Origin: Hyphomicrobium_A sp963726795
GTDB lineage: Bacteria > Pseudomonadota > Alphaproteobacteria > Rhizobiales > Hyphomicrobiaceae
Assembly (NCBI GenBank): GCA_963726795.1
Contig: CAVSDD010000004.1
Span: 248,001-312,000, forward strand
Direction of reading: 5' to 3'
Length of the DNA: 64,000 nucleotides
The position numbers and the translations under genes are program-made. This document shows positions 15,668 to 24,695 of this stretch, one piece after another. Under the pieces are notes generated by a model. The model did no database searches, was not told the origin of the DNA, and saw only the letters and a program-made list of their open reading frames with translations. Within the stretch, counting starts at the first letter, position 1; each line of letters opens with the position of its first letter.

Positions 15668-16467
15668 AGCTCGCAACGTTGGAGCGGCTCGCCGCCGCCG
15701 ATGCCTTCCGCTCGCTCGGCCTCGACCGGCGCGAGGCGCTATGGGAGGTGAAGGGCCTGAGCGCGGCGGTGCCGCTGCCGCTCTTTTCCTGGAGCGAGAC
15801 GCGCGAGGCGGACCTCGAGCCCGCCGTGGCGCTGCCAGAGATGGCGCTGTCGGAGCACGTCGTGAGCGACTACCAGACGCTCAGGCTTTCGCTCAAAGCC
15901 CACCCCATGAGCTTCCTGCGCTCCCGTTTCGCCGCGCGGCGCGTGCGCGCCTGCGAGGAGCTGCGCACCTTGAAGGACGGCGCCTACGTCTCGGTCGCCG
16001 GCGTCGTGCTGGTGCGCCAGCGCCCGGGCTCGGCCAAGGGCGTGGTGTTCATGACCATCGAGGACGAGAGCGGCATCGCCAACGCGGTCGTCTGGGCAAA
16101 CACGCTTGAGCGCTTCCGCAAGGTGGTGATGGGCGCGCGCTTGATCGTCGTGCACGGACGCATTCAGCGCCACGAGGATATCATCCACATCGTCTCGGCG
16201 CGGTTGGAAGATCGCAGCGACTGGCTCGGACTGCTTTCGGAAGCGGGGCAGGAGATGCGCGTGCCGCTCGCCAATGCCGACGAGGTGCTGCGTCCCGACC
16301 CCGGCTCCTGGCGCTCGCCGCGAGGCCAGCCCGATGCTGGCTCGGAAGTCCTGCCGAAGGCTGGCGGAGAAAAGATGCACCCGCGCTGGGCGAAGAAGAC
16401 GAGCGATCCACGCCTGACTCACCCGCGCGAGGTCCGCATCATCCCCAAGTCGCGCGACTTTCATTGA
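15637..16467 (+). CDS. dnaE2: DnaE2, 3' part (helix-hairpin-helix and OB-fold region)
   Basis: These 276 residues continue DnaE2 after the insertion: (FRD)VHDLWMRAGVKLATLERL, AAADAFRSLGLDRREALWEV, then the OB-fold segment VSVAGVVLVRQRPGSAKGVV and FMTIEDESGIANAVVW, ending HPREVRIIPKSRDFH. Native sequence already begins at 15622 (RPFRD), upstream of the first usable GTG. The frame differs from that of the 5' part, so it is not joined to the catalytic part in the sequence as given. It overlaps the convergent cupin gene by seven bases. Confidence 0.88.
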   Translation: MHDLWMRAGVKLATLERLAAADAFRSLGLDRREALWEVKGLSAAVPLPLFSWSETREADLEPAVALPEMALSEHVVSDYQTLRLSLKAHPMSFLRSRFAARRVRACEELRTLKDGAYVSVAGVVLVRQRPGSAKGVVFMTIEDESGIANAVVWANTLERFRKVVMGARLIVVHGRIQRHEDIIHIVSARLEDRSDWLGLLSEAGQEMRVPLANADEVLRPDPGSWRSPRGQPDAGSEVLPKAGGEKMHPRWAKKTSDPRLTHPREVRIIPKSRDFH

Positions 16468-16970
16468 GACGGCGGCAAGCTGACCGTATTGGGTAGGCCG
16501 TCGGCGCCCATGAAGACCGCAAGCAGGCGCGCTTCGCCCGAGCCGGAGTTGCGGCCGTTATGCGGCGTGCCGATCGCCTCCATGAACGCCTCGCCCTTGC
16601 GATAGACGCGCGTGCCGCGGCTGCCGTAATCGACGGTCAGCTCGCCATCGAGCACGTAGCCGTAGAGCGGCACCTCGTGCTTGTGCCAGCCGGTCTCGGC
16701 GCCGGGCGCCATCGAGATAATCTCCGACGTCACCTTGGCCGGCGTCTTGCTCGGATATGAGAACGTCTGGCCGAGGACCGTCGTGCCGGTATCGAGCAAG
16801 GGTGTGTTAAGCGCGTGGGCGTCAGAGGGACGCGCGTCGAGCAACGCAATCGGCACACCGGGCGTATCGGCATAGCCCGTGCTCCACAGCGCGAGACCCG
16901 ACGCCAGTAAGAGCACCGCCAGGACCAGCGTGGCCGCGTGCGCAAGACGCAGCGTGCGGTATCGTTCCAT
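16461..16970 (-). CDS. Membrane-anchored cupin-domain protein
   Basis: The 169-residue protein has an N-terminal hydrophobic segment (AATLVLAVLLLASGLALW, residues about 13-30), a probable signal anchor, and then a single cupin barrel. The first cupin motif reads GWHKHEVPLYGYVLDGELTVDYG, split by the usual spacing, with His, His and Glu-side metal ligands; the second is GTPHNGRNSG. It probably faces the periplasm with one bound metal. Substrate unknown. Its end overlaps the end of dnaE2 by seven bases. Confidence 0.8.
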   Translation of the reverse strand: MERYRTLRLAHAATLVLAVLLLASGLALWSTGYADTPGVPIALLDARPSDAHALNTPLLDTGTTVLGQTFSYPSKTPAKVTSEIISMAPGAETGWHKHEVPLYGYVLDGELTVDYGSRGTRVYRKGEAFMEAIGTPHNGRNSGSGEARLLAVFMGADGLPNTVSLPPSQ

Positions 16971-17132
16971 CGGAGTCTCCCTGAGAGGCGTAAATGCGCT
17001 GGCGCGGACTGTGCGCTTGAGCGCTTAACGCCGTCCTAGGGGACACGTGGAAATGCCGCGGGCCCATCAAGCTCGACAGCAAGCCCGACGACGCCGATAT
17101 AGAGATCGCAAGTCCAAAGCGAAGCGCGCCCG

Positions 17133-18917
17133 ATGATCGTTCCTGAAAGCAAACCGCCCATTAGCCAAGTCCTAAAGAAGCGAGCGCTGCCGGCGCTCGT
17201 GGTCGCGTCATTCGCTCTCGTGGCGGTGCCGACATGGCGTGGCGATCTTCGAGCCCAGGAAGGTCCGTCGCAATCGCATTCGCGCGCAGTCGCACGCGCC
17301 GAGCGCCACATGATCTCCGCGGCGAACGCGTACGCCGCCGAAGCCGGGCGCGAGATGCTGCGCGCGGGCGGCTCGGCCATCGATGCCGCGATCGCGACGC
17401 AGCTCGTGCTCAACCTCGTGGAGCCGCAATCGTCCGGCATCGGCGGCGGCGCGTTCATTCTCTACTGGGACGCGGCGCGCAAGGAGCTCAAGGCCTACGA
17501 CGGCCGCGAGACGGCGCCCGCTTCGGCCAAGCCCGATCGCTTCCTCATCAACGGCAAGCCGATGCCGTTTGCGGACGCCGTGCGTTCTGGCCTCAGCGTC
17601 GGCGTGCCCGGTGTCGTGCGCGCCCTGGAACTGGCGCACAAGGAGCACGGCAAGCTGCCTTGGGCGCGATTGTTCGAGCCCGCGATCCGTCTCGCCGAGA
17701 CGGGCTTTGCCGTGTCGCCGCGCCTGCACGGGTTGCTTGAAGCCGCACATGCGGAAGATTTTGCGCCGGAAGCGCGTAGTTATTTTTTCCCCGCCGGCGT
17801 CGCTGCGGCCGTGGGCACCGTGCTGAAAAATCCTGAGTTCGCCGCAACCCTGCGCCGCATCGCTGCTGAAGGTGCTGCTGGATTCTATACCGGCGCAACT
17901 GCAGATGCGATCGTGAAGGCCGTCGCCGAGGCGCCGCGTGCGCCGGGCGGAATGACGCTTGCCGATATCTCGCAGTATGCCGCCAAGGAGCGACCGCCGG
18001 TTTGCATCACCTACCGGGCCGATAAGGTCTGCGGCGTCGGACCTCCATCGTCGGGCGGTCCTACCGTCGCGCAGACGCTCAAGATGCTGGAGCCGTTCAA
18101 TCTCGGCGCCGGACCGGCCGCAGCGCTCAATTCAACCGCGCTGCATCTCATCGCCGAAGCCGAGAAGCTCGCCTACGCAGATCGGGACCGCTATCAGGGC
18201 GATCCCGACTTCGTGGCTGTTCCATCGGGTCTGCTCGACCCCGCGTATCTGGCTGAGCGCGGCAAGAGCATTGATCGCGCAACCGCCATGCCGACTCCCG
18301 AGCCGGGCCTGCCGCCGGGGCTCGCGCGCCAGTCGTTCGGGGAGGACTTCTCGCACGAGAATGCCGGCACGAGCCACATCTCGATCATCGATGATGAGGG
18401 AAATGGCCTCGCCATGACGACGACGATCGAGGGCGGGTTTGGTTCGCATATCTGGGCCGCCGGTTTTCTGTTGAACAACGAGCTCACCGATTTCTCGTTC
18501 GTGCCGACCGATGCGAGCGGTCGCGCCGTCGCCAACGCGGTTGGGCCGGGCAAGCGGCCGCGCAGCTCGATGTCGCCGACGATGGTATTTGACGCGCAGG
18601 GCAATCTCATTGCTGTTGTCGGCTCGCCGGGTGGCAGCCGCATCATCATGTATGTGGTCAAGTCGCTGGTCGCGCTCATCGACTGGGGCGTGGATGCGCA
18701 GGCTGCGGCCGATCTGCTGAACTTCGGCAGCCAGGGTCGCGGCTTCGAGATCGAGATGGGCGACCGTACGCCCTGGGCCGGACTTGCGCTCCGGGGCTTG
18801 GGACATCGGATCGTGCCGGAGGAGATGACGTCGGGAACGCACGTTGTCGTGCGCCGCGACAACCACTTGGAAGGCGGCGCGGACCGGCGCCGCGAGGGCG
18901 CGGCCCTTGGAGACTGA
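17133..18917 (+). CDS. ggt: Gamma-glutamyltransferase (glutathione hydrolase precursor)
   Basis: This 594-residue Ntn-hydrolase precursor cleaves gamma-glutamyl bonds of glutathione and related compounds in the periplasm. It has an N-terminal hydrophobic segment (ALPALVVASFALVAVPTW), the large-subunit motif GIGGGAFILYWD and the autoprocessing site NAGTSHISI, where Thr413 becomes the small-subunit nucleophile. Further small-subunit motifs are MTTTIEGGFGS and RPRSSMSPTM. Length is normal. Only three bases separate its stop from the GTG of thiO, so it appears to lead the thiamine operon. Which gamma-glutamyl compound it handles there is unclear. Confidence 0.9.
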   Translation: MIVPESKPPISQVLKKRALPALVVASFALVAVPTWRGDLRAQEGPSQSHSRAVARAERHMISAANAYAAEAGREMLRAGGSAIDAAIATQLVLNLVEPQSSGIGGGAFILYWDAARKELKAYDGRETAPASAKPDRFLINGKPMPFADAVRSGLSVGVPGVVRALELAHKEHGKLPWARLFEPAIRLAETGFAVSPRLHGLLEAAHAEDFAPEARSYFFPAGVAAAVGTVLKNPEFAATLRRIAAEGAAGFYTGATADAIVKAVAEAPRAPGGMTLADISQYAAKERPPVCITYRADKVCGVGPPSSGGPTVAQTLKMLEPFNLGAGPAAALNSTALHLIAEAEKLAYADRDRYQGDPDFVAVPSGLLDPAYLAERGKSIDRATAMPTPEPGLPPGLARQSFGEDFSHENAGTSHISIIDDEGNGLAMTTTIEGGFGSHIWAAGFLLNNELTDFSFVPTDASGRAVANAVGPGKRPRSSMSPTMVFDAQGNLIAVVGSPGGSRIIMYVVKSLVALIDWGVDAQAAADLLNFGSQGRGFEIEMGDRTPWAGLALRGLGHRIVPEEMTSGTHVVVRRDNHLEGGADRRREGAALGD

Positions 18918-18920
18918 GAC

Positions 18921-19919
18921 GTGACCGAGCGCACCATCGCTGTTCTCGGCGCCGGCATTTTGGGGCTGTGGCAGGCGTATGCGCTTGCGCGCCGTGGCAA
19001 CCGCGTGACGCTCTGCGAGGCGAGCGAGGAGCCGTTCATCGCCGGCGCTTCTCGCTACGGCGCCGTGATGCTGGCGCCCGAGCGGGAGGCCGAGACGGCG
19101 CCTGCCATCCTGCGGGAGCTTGGTCTTCAGGGCGTGGCACTGTGGCGGGACGTCTATCCCGATCTCATTTGCAATGGCAGCGTTGTCGTCGCCGCAGCGC
19201 GCGACCGCGCCGAGCTTGACCGTTTTGCCATGCGCACGCGCGGCCATGCGCTGCTCGATGCTAAAGAGATCGAGAGCCTGGAGCCCGATCTTGAAGGGCG
19301 GTTCTCTGCCGCGTTGTTCTTTGCCGATGAAGCGCACATGCCGGCGCCTGCTGCGCTCGATTTCATGCTTGCCGAAATTCGCAAGGCCGGCGTCGAGCTT
19401 CGCTTCGGCGTGCGCGATGCGCCGTCCCGCGCCGACGTCATGATCGACTGCCGCGGACTTTCCGCGCGCGATCTGCTCCCCGATCTGCGCGGCGTGCGGG
19501 GCGAGCGTCTGCTGCTGCGCTCGCGCGAGATCGATCTGCGGCGCCCGGTGCAGCTGCTACACCCGCGGCAGTCTCTCTACATCGTGCCCTGGGGCGGCGG
19601 CATCTACATGATCGGGGCGACGGTGATCGAGACCGAGGACGCGGGACCGATGACCGTGCGCTCGGCGCTGGATCTGCTCAGCGCCGCCTACGCTGTGCAC
19701 CCGGCATTCGGCGAGGCCGAGATCATCGAGCAGGGTGCAGGCGTACGCCCGGCCTTTTCCGACAACGTGCCGCGCGCGATCGTTCGCGACGGCGGGCGCC
19801 ACATCCTCGTCAACGGCGCCTACCGCCACGGCTTCCTGCTGGCACCAGTGCTCGCCGCGAACGTGGCGGACTTCCTCGATACCGGCGCGGTGTCCGGCCT
19901 GCTACGCGTTGAGAGTTGA
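18921..19919 (+). CDS. thiO: FAD-dependent glycine oxidase-like protein ThiO
   Basis: ThiO oxidises glycine to the imine (dehydroglycine) used by ThiG for the thiazole of thiamine. The 332-residue protein begins with the dinucleotide-binding signature IAVLGAGILGLWQAYALARR and ends with the DAO-family motif GAGVRPAFSDNVPRA and GAYRHGFLLAP. The start is a GTG three bases after ggt. The identity as ThiO instead of another DAO-family amine oxidase is given by the genes that follow, thiS, thiG and thiE. Confidence 0.88.
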   Translation: MTERTIAVLGAGILGLWQAYALARRGNRVTLCEASEEPFIAGASRYGAVMLAPEREAETAPAILRELGLQGVALWRDVYPDLICNGSVVVAAARDRAELDRFAMRTRGHALLDAKEIESLEPDLEGRFSAALFFADEAHMPAPAALDFMLAEIRKAGVELRFGVRDAPSRADVMIDCRGLSARDLLPDLRGVRGERLLLRSREIDLRRPVQLLHPRQSLYIVPWGGGIYMIGATVIETEDAGPMTVRSALDLLSAAYAVHPAFGEAEIIEQGAGVRPAFSDNVPRAIVRDGGRHILVNGAYRHGFLLAPVLAANVADFLDTGAVSGLLRVES

Positions 19920-19985
19920 TGGCCTCGCCGGCCGGGCTTGTGGTTTGGCAGCGAATTCTGTTGAATTGGGCACCCGATCAAAGGA

Positions 19986-20213
19986 GTGCGTGTCGCGGCC
20001 GAGGCGAACCTATCGTGCAAGATCCTCGTTAACGGCGAGCAGGTCGCAACGGCGGCCGGTACGCTCGCTGACCTTGTCGAGGAGCTGGGCTTCCACGGCG
20101 TGCGCGTAGCGACCGCGCGCAACGGTGATTTTGTTCCCGAGCGCTTGCGCCCTGACACGGCTTTGCGCGCCGGCGACCAGATCGAGATCGTCACGCCGCG
20201 TCACGGCGGCTAG
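19986..20213 (+). CDS. thiS: Sulfur carrier protein ThiS
   Basis: This 75-residue ubiquitin-like carrier ends in the required Gly-Gly (TPRHGG), which is adenylated and thiocarboxylated to donate sulfur for thiazole synthesis. Its core (ILVNGEQVATAAGTLADLV, ARNGDFVPERL, LRAGDQIEIV) matches the family. The GTG at 19986 gives about nine extra N-terminal residues, so the real start may be slightly downstream. It lies 66 bases after thiO and 13 bases before thiG. Confidence 0.88.
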   Translation: MRVAAEANLSCKILVNGEQVATAAGTLADLVEELGFHGVRVATARNGDFVPERLRPDTALRAGDQIEIVTPRHGG

Positions 20214-20226
20214 AGCATTGGACACG

Positions 20227-21060
20227 ATGAACGCGATTGAACCAGCGGCCAGGGCGGGCGGCGCGCTCACGCTCTACGGCGTAGAGCTCGTCTCGCGACT
20301 GCTGCTCGGTACGGCGCAGTATCCTTCTCCGCACGTGCTCGCTCGTGCGGTGGAAGCGTCGGGCGCGCGGCTCGTCACCGTGTCGGTGCGGCGCGAGCAG
20401 GCGCGCGGCCGCTCAGGCGAGCGCTTCATCGATCTCGTTCGCTCGCTCAATGTGCGTGTGTTGCCCAACACGGCCGGCTGCCGGTCGGTGAAAGAGGCGG
20501 TGACGACGGCGCAAATGGCGCGCGAGTTGTTCGCCACAGATTGGGTGAAGCTCGAGGTCATCGCCAACGACGATACCCTGCAGCCCGAGGTGTTCGGGCT
20601 GGTGGAAGCCGCCGGCATCCTCGCGCGCGACGGTTTCAAGGTGCTGCCCTACACCACCGACGATCTCGGCGTCGCCGAGCGTCTCGTTGCTGCCGGGTGC
20701 GAAGTTTTGATGCCGTGGGCGGCGCCCATCGGCTCCGGGCGCGGCCTCATGAACCCGTATGGTCTCAAAAGCCTGCGCGCGTATTTCCCGCGCACGCCGC
20801 TGATCATCGACGCCGGGATCGGCGCGCCCTCGCACGCGGCAGCGGCGATGGAGCTCGGCTACGACGGCGTGCTGCTTAATACCGCGGTCGCCAAGGCCGC
20901 TGACCCCGTTCGCATGGCGGCGGCGTTTGCCGGAGCGATCGAAGCCGGTCGTGCCGCCTGGGAAGCCGGGCTCATGGGCATGCGCGACATGGCGGAACCT
21001 TCGACGCCGGTTGCAGGAACGCCGTTCTTCGACCTTGGGCGCCCTGCAAGCGATGAGTGA
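20227..21060 (+). CDS. thiG: Thiazole synthase ThiG
   Basis: This 277-residue TIM-barrel enzyme condenses deoxyxylulose phosphate, ThiS thiocarboxylate and dehydroglycine to the thiazole phosphate. Hallmarks are SRLLLGTAQYPSP, the Schiff-base lysine in WVKLEVI, LMPWAAPIGSGRGLMNP and IDAGIGAPSHAAAAMELG. ATG 20227 follows thiS by 13 bases and lies at the expected family start; an upstream in-frame codon inside thiS is rejected. Its end overlaps thiE by eight bases, a sign of translational coupling. Confidence 0.95.
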   Translation: MNAIEPAARAGGALTLYGVELVSRLLLGTAQYPSPHVLARAVEASGARLVTVSVRREQARGRSGERFIDLVRSLNVRVLPNTAGCRSVKEAVTTAQMARELFATDWVKLEVIANDDTLQPEVFGLVEAAGILARDGFKVLPYTTDDLGVAERLVAAGCEVLMPWAAPIGSGRGLMNPYGLKSLRAYFPRTPLIIDAGIGAPSHAAAAMELGYDGVLLNTAVAKAADPVRMAAAFAGAIEAGRAAWEAGLMGMRDMAEPSTPVAGTPFFDLGRPASDE

Positions 21061-21715
21061 GACGCCTCGCGCGATCAGCAACTGGGCGCCCGACGTCTTC
21101 TATCCGATCGTGCCCGATATTGATTGGCTCGCGCGTCTTGTTCCGCTCGGCGTGCGGACCGTGCAGCTGCGCATCAAGGACGCAAGCACGGCCGAAGTTG
21201 CAGGCCAGATAGCGGAAAGCCTGAAGATCACCCGGCAATTCGGCTGCCAGCTGATCGTCAACGACCACTGGCGCGAGGCAATTGCCGCCGGCGCGGATTA
21301 CATACATCTCGGGCAGGAGGATCTCGCCGCGGCCGACATCGCCGCGATCAAGGCGGCGGGGTTGCGGCTCGGGGTTTCTACTCACAGCGAGGATGAGCTT
21401 GCGATCGCACTCGCAGCAGCACCTGATTATGTCGCACTCGGTCCCATCTATGAAACGAAGCTCAAGGCGATGACGTGGGCGCCGCAAGGCCTTGCACGAA
21501 TTGGCCGCTGGAAAGAGTTGATCGGCGATCTACCGCTTGTTGCCATTGGCGGAATCACGCCGGAACGAGCTCCCGATGTGCTGGCCGCCGGTGCGCAATC
21601 GGTTGCCGTGATCACCGATTTCATGACGGCCGCCGATCCTGCTGCGCGAGTTGGTGTGTGGCTCGATTGGGCCAATGCGGCTCGTACGTTTTGTCATAAG
21701 TCGGTTGCAAGTTGA
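21053..21715 (+). CDS. thiE: Thiamine-phosphate synthase ThiE
   Basis: The 220-residue TIM-barrel enzyme joins the pyrimidine and thiazole moieties to thiamine phosphate. It shows VQLRIKD, VNDHWREAIAAGADYIHLGQ, LGVSTHSEDEL, YVALGPIYETK and VAIGGITPERAPDVLAAGA, all conserved. The start ATG lies within the last codons of thiG. It closes the ggt-thiO-thiS-thiG-thiE cluster; thiC, thiD and thiF are not here. I found no TPP riboswitch motif before ggt or thiO. Confidence 0.9.
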   Translation: MSETPRAISNWAPDVFYPIVPDIDWLARLVPLGVRTVQLRIKDASTAEVAGQIAESLKITRQFGCQLIVNDHWREAIAAGADYIHLGQEDLAAADIAAIKAAGLRLGVSTHSEDELAIALAAAPDYVALGPIYETKLKAMTWAPQGLARIGRWKELIGDLPLVAIGGITPERAPDVLAAGAQSVAVITDFMTAADPAARVGVWLDWANAARTFCHKSVAS

Positions 21716-21833
21716 AAAAAGGCAGCGAGTGCCGCAGCCTGGACGCTTGCGCTCGTGCAGTTGCGGGCTCAAATAACTGTCATATTGCACGGGGCCCTCT
21801 CGGTTCTCGGCGGACCGTTTACGAGTTGTGCGC

Positions 21834-22817
21834 ATGCCTTTTCGCTTCAAGCTTGCGGAGCCGTTCGAGGACGCGTTGCGACGCATCGGCCGCGAGCAGA
21901 TCGAGCGCGCGCAAAGCCAGTTCAAGGGCGCCGCCGATCCGATCAGCGCCGTGCACGAGACGCGCAAATCGCTGAAACGCCTGCGCGCACTGCTGCATCT
22001 CGTGCGCCCCGCGATCGGCGATGAAACGTACCGGGCCGAGAACGCGCGCCTGCGCGAGGTCGGGCGCATGTTGTCGAGCACGCGCGATCGCCACGTGCTG
22101 CTCGAGACGATCACCAAGCTGGACAAGTTTCCGACGATCGGCCGCAAGGGCCTTACTCACGCCGTGCGCGAAGCACTCGACAGCGCCAATGGCGCAGAGA
22201 GCCAGACGGTCGAGGCGGCCACGATGAAGCAGGCGCTGGGCTTGCTCGGCGAAGCCGGCCGCAGGTTTGGCCGGTTGCGTCTCAACGGCAGAGACTTCGA
22301 GGTCGTCGGCGCCGGGCTCGAGGCAAGCTACCGCAAGGGGCGGCGCGCATTCCGTCGCGCGTACGTGGAGCGGACCGACGAAGCCTTCCACGAGTGGCGC
22401 AAGGACACGCAGCGGCACTGGCGCCACATGATGCTGCTCTCGCGCGCCTGGAGCGAGTGCATGAGCGCGCGCGCCGCCGCAGCACGAGAGCTGTCGCAGG
22501 TTCTCGGTGACGATCACGATCTCGCGCTGCTTTCAGCCTTTGTCCATTCGCAGCGCGCTTCGGGAATGGGCGAGGAGGCCGCCGGCAACATCAAGCGGCT
22601 TGCGCTCCAGCGTCAGCGCGAGTTGCGCGCTCTGGCGGAGCCGATGGGTGACAGGCTGTTTGCGGAAGGAGCGCGCGGCCTGCATCGGCGCATCGCCGCC
22701 TATTGGGAGGCCGCCGTCGCGCTGAAGGAGCACGAGCCCGAGGAAGAGGCGGCGGGTGCCAAGAAGCTGACCCGCAGTGGTCCGCGGCGCCGTCGCGCGG
22801 CGGTAGCCCGCCCATAG
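21834..22817 (+). CDS. CHAD domain protein
   Basis: This 327-residue all-helical protein has the conserved basic and histidine residues of CHAD (HETRKSLKRLRALLHLVRP, RDRHVLLETI, then FHEWRKDTQRHWRHMMLLSR and LGDDHDLALL). CHAD domains bind inorganic polyphosphate and often sit near or fused to triphosphate-tunnel enzymes; no CYTH partner is in the window. ATG 21834 is chosen, with a GTG two codons upstream as alternative. The C-terminus is a basic tail (KKLTRSGPRRRRAAVARP). Confidence 0.85.
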   Translation: MPFRFKLAEPFEDALRRIGREQIERAQSQFKGAADPISAVHETRKSLKRLRALLHLVRPAIGDETYRAENARLREVGRMLSSTRDRHVLLETITKLDKFPTIGRKGLTHAVREALDSANGAESQTVEAATMKQALGLLGEAGRRFGRLRLNGRDFEVVGAGLEASYRKGRRAFRRAYVERTDEAFHEWRKDTQRHWRHMMLLSRAWSECMSARAAAARELSQVLGDDHDLALLSAFVHSQRASGMGEEAAGNIKRLALQRQRELRALAEPMGDRLFAEGARGLHRRIAAYWEAAVALKEHEPEEEAAGAKKLTRSGPRRRRAAVARP

Positions 22818-22969
22818 CGTCGCACCGGAGCGCGCCTTATATCGTTGCTGCGCGGCGCACAGTATAGCGTCCGGAGGGTGCCCAAACGACCGTCGCGGCG
22901 CACGCGCAAATTCGCTAGGCTGCGGCGCAAAGGCGCTTTCCCTCCCCCTGGACTGCCCCTGAGGATCGC

Positions 22970-24031
22970 TTGAACGAGATGAAGCCAGACGCCGCGCTCA
23001 AAGCCCTAAGCGCGCCCGTGCCGAGCGGCCATCCCGACGTTGCCTATGGCCGCATCGGAGTTCTGCTGCTGAACCTCGGCACGCCCGACGCCACCGACTA
23101 CTGGTCGATGCGCCGCTATCTGAAGGAGTTCCTGTCCGATCGCCGCGTCATCGAGGTGCCGCGCTGGAAGTGGTGGCCGATCCTCAATCTCATCATCTTG
23201 ACTGTGCGGCCGGGGCGCAAAGGCAAGGATTACGACACGATCTGGAACAAGGAGCGCAACGAAGGCCCCTTGAAGACGATCACGCGCAGCCAGGCCGAGA
23301 AGCTGCAGCGCGCGCTGGCGGATGATCCGCGCGTTATCGTCGATTGGGCGATGCGCTATGCCAATCCGTCGACCGAAAGCCGATTGCTGGCGCTGAAGAA
23401 CCGCGGCTGCGATCGGATCCTGCTGCTGCCGCTGTATCCGCAGTACGCCGCAGCGACGTCGGCAACCGCGTGCGATGAGGCTTTCCGCGCGCTTATGGGA
23501 ATGCGCTGGCAGCCGGCGGTTCGCGTTGCCCCGAGCTATCACGACGACCCGGCTTATATCGAGGCGCTCGCCGCCGCCATGCGCCGCCACTTGAGCGCCC
23601 TCGATTTCGAGCCCGAGATGATCCTGGCGACCTTTCACGGCATGCCGCATGCCTACCTGGAGGCAGGCGATCCCTACCACTGCCAATGCCAGAAGACCTC
23701 GCGGCTCGTGCGTGCCGCGCTCGGCTGGCCGCAGGAGAAGTGGCTGACAACGTTCCAGTCGCGTTTCGGCAGCGATCCTTGGCTGCAGCCCTACACCGAC
23801 GAAACGGTCAAGCGGCTGGCAGCGGAAGGCGTCAAGCGCATCGCGCTGGTCGCGCCGGGTTTTTCCGCTGATTGCCTGGAGACGCTGGAAGAGCTCGACA
23901 AGGAGAACCGCCACTACTTCATGGAAGGGGGCGGGGAAAAGTTCGCTTACTTGCCGGCGCTCAACGACACCGATGAAGGCATGCGCGCGATCGAGGCGGT
24001 GGCGCGGCGCGAGCTGCAGGGCTGGTTGTAA
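22970..24031 (+). CDS. hemH: Ferrochelatase
   Basis: This enzyme inserts Fe2+ into protoporphyrin IX, the last step of haem synthesis, at the inner membrane. The 353-residue protein has VLLLNLGTPDA, the metal-site histidine in TFHGMPHAY, FQSRFGSDPWLQPYTD and the acidic GFSADCLETLEEL. The TTG at 22970 has GAGGA four bases upstream; the ATG at 22979 is an equally possible start and removes three residues. It stands alone on the plus strand after the CHAD gene. Confidence 0.93.
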   Translation: MNEMKPDAALKALSAPVPSGHPDVAYGRIGVLLLNLGTPDATDYWSMRRYLKEFLSDRRVIEVPRWKWWPILNLIILTVRPGRKGKDYDTIWNKERNEGPLKTITRSQAEKLQRALADDPRVIVDWAMRYANPSTESRLLALKNRGCDRILLLPLYPQYAAATSATACDEAFRALMGMRWQPAVRVAPSYHDDPAYIEALAAAMRRHLSALDFEPEMILATFHGMPHAYLEAGDPYHCQCQKTSRLVRAALGWPQEKWLTTFQSRFGSDPWLQPYTDETVKRLAAEGVKRIALVAPGFSADCLETLEELDKENRHYFMEGGGEKFAYLPALNDTDEGMRAIEAVARRELQGWL

Positions 24032-24249
24032 CGCCCAAATCGCCAATCCAAGTCACGCGGTGTCTCACAAGCCGCTCCATCTCAATAAGATTTTTACGAT
24101 ATTTTTGCCCTCACAACGGAAGTTAGGGGCGGCTTCGTTCTGTGCTCGTAGGATTTCTCAACGGAAACCGGTCTCTTCTCGGGCAGCGGTTGCCCAAGGG
24201 CGTGCAGGTCAAGGTCTTGGGACCCACGGCACAGTATTGATGGTGGAAT

Positions 24250-24672
24250 ATGGCTTCGCCTGAACAAGAACCCCCGCGCCCGATCTCGTTCATCTGGCTC
24301 ACGGCGATTGCGAGCTTGATGCTGCCGGTGATCGGCGTGCTGACGGCCCTCATCGGTGTGTTCGAGACCGGCCGTGGTCATGCGGGCGGCTGGTACTGGA
24401 TCGGCTCGGGAATCTTTCTGATCGTCGCCGACATGGCGGTCGATTGGGTCTGGGGCCGCGGGAAATTTGCGTACAGAGAAGAGTCGCATCTGAACCAGGG
24501 TCGCAAACTCGTCGGCCAACTCGTGACCGTCGTCGACCCGATCAATGGTGGCCGCGGTTCCGTGCGTGCCTCCGACACGGTGTGGTCAGCCGAAGGTGCG
24601 GATGCGGCGGTGGGCGCCCGCGTCAAAGTGGCGGGCATCAAAGGCAGCGTGCTTATCGTCGAGCGCGCCTAG
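24250..24672 (+). CDS. NfeD-like membrane protein
   Basis: The 140-residue protein has two predicted transmembrane helices (WLTAIASLMLPVIGVLTALI and WYWIGSGIFLIVADMAVDWV) and a C-terminal domain of about 65 residues that ends with the beta-strand pattern VGARVKVAGIKGSVLIVER, as in the soluble OB-fold of NfeD proteins (GxVR...W.A.......G..V.V....G..L.V). NfeD proteins usually pair with a stomatin/SPFH gene; none is adjacent. It converges on kdsD with 23 bases between them. Confidence 0.75.
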   Translation: MASPEQEPPRPISFIWLTAIASLMLPVIGVLTALIGVFETGRGHAGGWYWIGSGIFLIVADMAVDWVWGRGKFAYREESHLNQGRKLVGQLVTVVDPINGGRGSVRASDTVWSAEGADAAVGARVKVAGIKGSVLIVERA

Positions 24673-24695
24673 GTCCTCGCCGGGGGCCCACGGCG

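Noticed and set aside
16971..17132. Possible TPP riboswitch before the ggt-thi operon
   Set aside because: The conserved CTGAGA is present by chance (16981-16986), but the ACCCTTGAACCTGATC-type part and the second helix are missing.
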